From: Clostridia bacterium
GTDB lineage: Bacteria; Bacillota; Clostridia; Clostridiales; Clostridiaceae
Length of the DNA: 18,632 nucleotides
Reading direction: 5' to 3'
Assembly: GCA_009930125.1 (NCBI GenBank)
Contig: RZYZ01000014.1
Location: forward strand, 1-18,632
The translations under genes were made by a program, and so were the position numbers. Below, piece after piece: positions 15,112 through 18,632 of this stretch (its first letter is position 1; every line of letters starts with the position of its first letter). The notes below the pieces were generated by a model. The model had not been told where the DNA came from. It was given only the letters and a program-made list of their open reading frames with translations, and ran no database searches.

Positions 15112-15289
15112 CTTTCTTCTCGTCGTCTGTGCTGGTCATGATATCTTCGGAAATCTTGTTGGCGCTGTTTTTGAATTCACCGATGGCAAGCCCGATGGAC
15201 TTTCCGATGGCTGGCAGCTTAGAGGGTCCGAAAATCACCAGTGCGATGGTCAGAATGAGTACCAGTTCCGTGATTCCTATTTTTCCCAT
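15092..15289 (-). CDS. tatA: Sec-independent translocase subunit TatA
   Basis: This 65-residue protein has one N-terminal membrane helix (about residues 6-20), then the FGPSKLP hinge and an amphipathic helix GKSIGLAIGEFKNSANKI. A charged Asp/Glu/Lys tail follows. That is the standard TatA design; the protein multimerises to form the translocation pathway. No separate tatB is seen, as in the minimal TatAC systems of Gram-positive bacteria. AAAGGAG stands six bases before the ATG. It lies 46 bases after the Tat-signal lipoprotein gene. Confidence 0.96.
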   Translation of the reverse strand: MGKIGITELVLILTIALVIFGPSKLPAIGKSIGLAIGEFKNSANKISEDIMTSTDDEKKDEKKSE

Positions 15290-15335
15290 TTCTGTTCTCC
15301 TTTACTTTTCCCTGTATGGTTTAAAAATCTGTTTC

Positions 15336-16052
15336 TTACAGTTTGTAGTATGCGTTCAGAAGTTCTGCAGTCTTTCCAGCGCAGTCCGCTGCAACACCAG
15401 CACATCTTGCTTTTCTTTCAGGGTCGCCCATGGCATAACCTGAAACTTCCATGAACTGACCGACAGAGTCTTTACAGTTGACGGATGCGGATACGACAGT
15501 CTCGTTTTCCACTTCAGGCTGATAGGTTGGAAGTTCTGTGCTTGTATACCATTTGAAAAGTTCTGCTGTCACTGCACCTGCATCTTCTGGTGGCACGGCA
15601 AGTCCGATGGCTGTGGCTGCACCTGCAAGAGATCCGCAAAGTGAAGCTGCGCCGTATCCGCCTGCGCCGTTGGCAAAGGCATCTACTGGAACCTGATTCC
15701 AGGGATAGCCAGCCATATCTCCCAGCTGACCGACGACGCCATCAATAACCGCTCTGCAGCATCCGCCTTTGTTGAAGAAGGAAGCGTACGCTCTTTCCAT
15801 GGTGGTGGCTGGGTCCAGCTTCTGGTAAGGATATGGATACTGTGGTGCGTCTTCGCTGGCAGCAAGGTATTCATAGTTCAGCACTTCTTTTGTAGGAAGC
15901 TCTGGTGTCTTCTTGTCGCAACCTGTGATAAAGGATGGAAGCACCGCAACAGCTGCTACCCCAGCAGCCGCTTTTCCTGCTGTCTTCAGCATGTCACGTC
16001 TTGAATAGACTTTTTCGCTCATTTTAACTTCTTTTTCTTTGACTTCGTTCAT
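15336..16052 (-). CDS. Tat-exported lipoprotein, C_GCAxxG_C_C (redox-type) family
   Basis: This 238-residue protein starts with a twin-arginine signal, SRRDMLKTAGKAAAG (Arg18-Arg19). It ends in a lipobox, ITGC (Cys45), so it should be exported folded and anchored to the outer face of the membrane. The mature part has Cys98-Cys99, a CGSLAGA stretch with Cys139, Cys193 (SVNCKDSVGQFM), Cys217 and Cys224. That spacing fits the C_GCAxxG_C_C family, related to the split-Soret cytochrome type. No CxxCH haem site is present, so a metal or thiol redox centre is more likely than haem c. AGGGG lies eight bases before ATG 16052; a second ATG at 16022 has a poorer ribosome site. It is followed directly by tatA and tatC. 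Its physiological partner is unknown. Confidence 0.8.
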   Translation of the reverse strand: MNEVKEKEVKMSEKVYSRRDMLKTAGKAAAGVAAVAVLPSFITGCDKKTPELPTKEVLNYEYLAASEDAPQYPYPYQKLDPATTMERAYASFFNKGGCCRAVIDGVVGQLGDMAGYPWNQVPVDAFANGAGGYGAASLCGSLAGAATAIGLAVPPEDAGAVTAELFKWYTSTELPTYQPEVENETVVSASVNCKDSVGQFMEVSGYAMGDPERKARCAGVAADCAGKTAELLNAYYKL

Positions 16053-16084
16053 TTTCTCTTCCCCTTTTATACATCATTTTTTTA

Positions 16085-16188
16085 TTGCTCAGCCCGAGGC
16101 TGCAATAGATGAAGATCATTACGAAGGCGGGTATCAGCGGTTTCTGACGCCCAGCCTCAAAATAGAACTTTTTGTTAATTTCTTGACT
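16085..16188 (-). promoter_or_regulatory. Structured 5' leader of the Tat cassette, candidate cis-regulatory RNA
   Basis: The predicted transcript has about 135 bases before the first ATG. On the minus strand GAGGCTG (16158-16152) can pair exactly with CAGCCTC (16102-16096), enclosing a smaller hairpin whose core is TCAG/CTGA. The same CAGCC can instead form a local hairpin, TTGCAGCC with GGCTgaGCAA (16105-16085). The two folds exclude each other, as in riboswitches or attenuators. I do not recognise a known riboswitch class. Confidence 0.4.
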
Positions 16189-16194
16189 ATTAAT

Positions 16195-16224
16195 ATAATA
16201 CGCCCTTTTAATGACATATGTCAA
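16195..16224 (-). promoter_or_regulatory. Promoter of the Tat cassette with palindromic operator
   Basis: On the minus strand TTGACA (16224-16219) and TATTAT (16200-16195) are 18 bases apart. The -35 is embedded in a perfect 12-base palindrome, TGACATATGTCA (16212-16223), so a bound dimer would control access to the promoter. The dyad has CRP/FNR-like spacing, but that family assignment is only a suggestion. The 160 bases between this promoter and the hairpin at 16384 are AT-rich and hold nothing else I can support. Confidence 0.7.
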
Positions 16225-16383
16225 TTAAAAAACTTCATCAATTTAATTTATGAGACATTAAAGAAATTTCATGAGAGAATTCATCATATCCTAAGAATGA
16301 AGTGAAAATATTTACAGATTGATAATATTTTAATTAACACATTCCCTTTCCGGTATACGACCCTTTACAGAATCATTCATAGG

Positions 16384-16426
16384 AAAAGGAACCGGAGCAG
16401 TCATCTGGACTGTTCCGGTTCCTTTT
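16384..16426 (-). terminator. Strong, symmetric terminator after the FAH-family gene
   Basis: An uninterrupted 19-pair stem (16384-16402 with 16408-16426, one G-U pair) surrounds a five-base loop. Its outer arms are AAAAGGAACCGGA and TCCGGTTCCTTTT. On the minus strand TTTTCC follows, and on the plus strand TTTTCTCTT follows, so it should work in both directions. It lies 38 bases after the gene it ends. Confidence 0.85.
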
Positions 16427-16464
16427 CTCTTGTTTCAATAGTTTATATCCGGTTTACGAAGGAG

Positions 16465-17355
16465 CTACTCCACGATGGTATTTCTCAGAACACCGATCTT
16501 CTCCACTTCACACTCCACAACATCCCCCTTTTTCATGAATCTGGGTGGATCAAAGCCCATGCCCACACCCGATGGAGTGCCTGTGGCAATGATGTCGCCC
16601 GGTTCCAGGGTGATGCCTCGTGAAAAATCGGAAATAATGGTGGCGATGTCATGAAGAAACAGTTTCGTATTGGAGCTCTGCCGCACTTCTCCGTTAACCC
16701 TGGACTCCACGTACAGCTTCAGTGGAAGCGGCAGTGCGGATCTGTGCAGAATCACCGGTCCCAGCACACTGTGGGTATCCAGACTCTTCCCCTTATACCA
16801 CTGCAGATGGCCTTTCTGAAGCGTTCTCGAGGACACATCATTGAAAATGCTGTAGCCAAAGATGTAGTCCTCCACCTGATCCTTCGGAATATTGATGCCT
16901 CTTTTCCCGATGATCACCGCCACTTCCACTTCATAGTCCAGCTCTTCATCGATGTCGAAGAACCCTCTGACGGCCTCTTCATGACCCAGAATTCTTGTGG
17001 TCCTCTTAGAGAAATACACCGGGCTTTTCTGACTGGAAAGGTCCTCCTTCAGGGCCAGGGTGGATTCCTTCAAGTGAGAATCATAATTGACCCCCACACA
17101 GATGATGTCGTGTTTAGGCTTCACGATGGGTGCCAGATAGCGGATTTCTTCCACGGGTGTCCCCAGATTTTTCTCATTGATTCTCACCTGGGCGATGATG
17201 TCCAGGTCCAGTTCCGTGGCTTCCTCGATGAACTGGTTCATATCCTCATACCGCTCATGGCCGAGAATCTTCGATATTTTGAGCACTTTCGACTCATCCA
17301 GGCTCAGTACGCCGATCTGCTCTTTTCCTTTATGGACAAAGGTGATAAATTTCAT
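16465..17355 (-). CDS. Fumarylacetoacetate hydrolase family protein
   Basis: The 296-residue protein has an N-terminal cap region (about 1-75) and the FAH catalytic fold after it. Family motifs are ICVGVNYDSHLKE (85-97), DYEVEVAVIIGK with metal ligands Glu142 and Glu144, FGYSIFNDVSSR with Asp173, and IATGTPSGVGMG (256-267). Members hydrolyse or decarboxylate 2-oxo acids such as acylpyruvates, or hydrate 2-oxopentenoates; the exact substrate cannot be read here. AAGGAG precedes the ATG. It begins 92 bases after rnfD, in the place where rnfG usually sits. The intergenic stretch has two GCAGCAT copies and competing short stems but no clear promoter. It may be co-transcribed with rnfD. Confidence 0.9.
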   Translation of the reverse strand: MKFITFVHKGKEQIGVLSLDESKVLKISKILGHERYEDMNQFIEEATELDLDIIAQVRINEKNLGTPVEEIRYLAPIVKPKHDIICVGVNYDSHLKESTLALKEDLSSQKSPVYFSKRTTRILGHEEAVRGFFDIDEELDYEVEVAVIIGKRGINIPKDQVEDYIFGYSIFNDVSSRTLQKGHLQWYKGKSLDTHSVLGPVILHRSALPLPLKLYVESRVNGEVRQSSNTKLFLHDIATIISDFSRGITLEPGDIIATGTPSGVGMGFDPPRFMKKGDVVECEVEKIGVLRNTIVE

Positions 17356-17447
17356 TTTTCCCCTCTCCTTTTATACTGTCTCTTTGTTGCGTCCTATGCT
17401 GCGGATACTTAGAGCACTTCCGCAACGATGCTGCAAGGTCTCTTTTC

Positions 17448-18440
17448 CTATGCTCTTTTCTGCCTGTTGAACTTCACATCCGGCCTTTTCTTGTGTCCAT
17501 ATATTCTCGGCATGAGCTTCTGGTCGATGTGAGGAGCCAGGGCATTCATGATGAGAATGGCGAATCCCACACCGCCCGGATAGGTGAAGGCAATTCGGAA
17601 GAAGGCGGTCAGTACGCCTGCTCCAACGGCAAATACCGTCTTTCCTTCCGGCGTCAGTGCACCAGAGCTGTAGTCTGTGGCCATATAGGTGGCTGCAAAG
17701 AACAGGGTGCCTGAAAAGGCATGGCTTCCCATGAACTCCAGATTGAATCCGGAGTAGAATCCGGTGACCAGAACGGCGGTGAGGATATAGAAAATCGGAA
17801 TCTTCGGATTGATGATTCGCCTCACTATGAGGTAGACCATGCCCACAAGAATCAGGAGCTTACTGGTTTCTCCGGCATTTCCGCCCAGATTGAATCCCAT
17901 AAAGAGATCAAAGAGCTCCGGCACCTGATCGGAAACGGTCTTTATACCTCCTCCGATGTATTCCAATGGAGTGGCTGAAGATACCGCATCGGGTCCTGGA
18001 AGTACCCAGTTGGTGATCCAGGGCGAGAAAAAGGCTTTCAGCATGACTCTGGCCGCAACCGCCGGGTTAAAGGTATTTTTCCCGATACCTCCGGGCAGCT
18101 GCTTCACGATGACGATGGCAAAGACGGAACCGATGACCACGCTCCACCAGGGCGCTGTCACAGGAAGACTTAAGCCCAGGAGTGCTCCAGTGACCAGAGC
18201 GCTGCGGTCTCCTATGGTGATCTTTCTGTAGGTCAGCTTCTGGAAAAGATACTCACTGGCCACAGAGGTAAGCATACCAAGGGCGATGAGCAGCAGCACT
18301 TTCCAGCCGAAGAAGTATGTGGCAGCCGCTGCGGGCGGAATCAGGGCGATGAGCACCTGGGTCATGACCCAAGGGGTGGTTCGCGGGGTCCTGATATGCG
18401 GGGAAGGACCGGATTTCATTCTGCTTAGTTTCTCCATCAT
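17448..18440 (-). CDS. rnfD: Rnf electron transport complex subunit RnfD
   Basis: RnfD is an integral membrane flavoprotein subunit of the Rnf complex, which couples electron transfer from ferredoxin to NAD+ to ion transport. The 330-residue protein starts SPHIRTPRTTPWVM, the usual opening of RnfD/NqrB proteins, and has about nine or ten membrane helices. GDRSALVTGALLGLSLP and KQLPGGIGKNTFNPAVAARVML are strongly typical. DAVSSATPLE (151-160) corresponds to the site where FMN is covalently bound to a threonine, here Thr157. FAATYMATDYSSGALTPEGK matches the C-terminal signature. AAGGAGGG stands nine bases before the ATG, and the gene begins one base after the rnfC stop. It is not followed by rnfG. 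Confidence 0.95.
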   Translation of the reverse strand: MMEKLSRMKSGPSPHIRTPRTTPWVMTQVLIALIPPAAAATYFFGWKVLLLIALGMLTSVASEYLFQKLTYRKITIGDRSALVTGALLGLSLPVTAPWWSVVIGSVFAIVIVKQLPGGIGKNTFNPAVAARVMLKAFFSPWITNWVLPGPDAVSSATPLEYIGGGIKTVSDQVPELFDLFMGFNLGGNAGETSKLLILVGMVYLIVRRIINPKIPIFYILTAVLVTGFYSGFNLEFMGSHAFSGTLFFAATYMATDYSSGALTPEGKTVFAVGAGVLTAFFRIAFTYPGGVGFAILIMNALAPHIDQKLMPRIYGHKKRPDVKFNRQKRA

Positions 18441-18441
18441 G

Positions 18442-18632
18442 CTACGCTCCCTCCTTTTCCTGCTGCGCTTTTATGGCTGCTTTGGCATTTCTGATGTTGT
18501 CCAGAAGAGGAATCTTCGATGGACAGATATAGGAGCAGTTTCCACATTCAATGCAGTCCATGGCCCCCAGCTTCTTCGCTGCATCCAGATCGCCCCTGTT
18601 ATAGGCTTAACTGATGAGAATGGGCTGAAGGC
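18442..18632 (-). pseudogene. rnfC: Rnf complex subunit RnfC, C-terminal part with in-frame stop
   Basis: Read on the minus strand, the visible end is LQPILIS, a TAA stop (18609-18607), then 54 more codons to a normal TAG at 18444-18442. The part after the stop is unmistakably RnfC: AYNRGDLDAAKKLGAMDCIECGNCSYICPSKIPLL, with the second 4Fe-4S motif CxxCxxCxxxCP. The residues before the TAA also fit RnfC in the same frame, so a single codon interrupts the gene. RnfC is the soluble iron-sulfur subunit at the NADH/electron entry side of Rnf. A premature stop here would remove one cluster site. A real nonsense mutation and a base error are equally possible from this window; the gene continues past the right edge. 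Confidence 0.85.

Noticed and set aside
16024..16224. Minus-strand open frame of 66 codons in the Tat leader
   Set aside because: Its start lies at the -35 of the predicted promoter, upstream of the transcription start, and there is no ribosome site.
16651..17412. Plus-strand open frame of 253 codons
   Set aside because: It is the shadow of the FAH-family gene, which carries all the expected motifs on the other strand.
1..18632. tRNA, rRNA, CRISPR arrays, insertion sequences or phage genes
   Set aside because: I looked for them by eye on both strands and found no repeat-spacer pattern, transposase motif or cloverleaf that I could support.

Overview
The window looks like a piece of a low-to-moderate G+C, fermentative, anaerobic member of the Bacillota (Clostridia-like). 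The basis is the gene content (Rnf-type redox complex, TRAP transporter beside hexuronate genes, a PTS-linked MurNAc operon in the Gram-positive style with mupG), strong AGGAGG ribosome sites, and sigma-A type promoters. This is inference from content; no rRNA or other phylogenetic marker is present. Every gene I can support lies on the minus strand, so transcription runs from high to low coordinates.

Right end to left. (1) 16465-18632: the end of rnfC (interrupted by an in-frame TAA), rnfD, then a fumarylacetoacetate-hydrolase family gene where rnfG would normally follow, closed by a strong hairpin at 16384-16426. (2) 14291-16224: a compact export cassette consisting of a promoter with a perfect palindrome over its -35, a structured leader, a Tat-signal lipoprotein of the C_GCAxxG_C_C type, tatA and tatC, closed by a terminator. 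(3) 12190-14285: a ZIP metal transporter broken by a one-base frameshift, an isolated citX, and the C-terminal half of a sugar isomerase/epimerase whose N-terminal half is replaced by the citX terminator. (4) 7604-12060: a MurNAc catabolic operon murR-murQ-murP-mupG with a clear promoter and palindromic operator. (5) 1-7480: hexuronate genes uxaC and uxuA, each with an upstream GTATAC-type operator, an FCD-type GntR regulator, a TRAP transporter (dctP, then an attenuating hairpin, dctQ, dctM) and the start of an unknown membrane protein.

How they work together: the left half appears to import a hexuronate through TRAP (inferred from context), isomerise it (UxaC) and dehydrate the derived mannonate to 2-keto-3-deoxygluconate (UxuA). 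The intermediate reductase UxuB and the KDG kinase/aldolase are not here. The middle operon takes up MurNAc or a MurNAc disaccharide by PTS (MurP, which lacks an EIIA domain), cleaves phosphorylated disaccharide (MupG) and removes the lactyl ether (MurQ) to give GlcNAc-6-P, under an RpiR-type regulator. The Tat cassette looks like a substrate packaged with its own translocase. Three broken genes (rnfC nonsense, zip frameshift, isomerase truncation) lie in the right third of the window; the first two could be sequence errors, the third looks like a real deletion.
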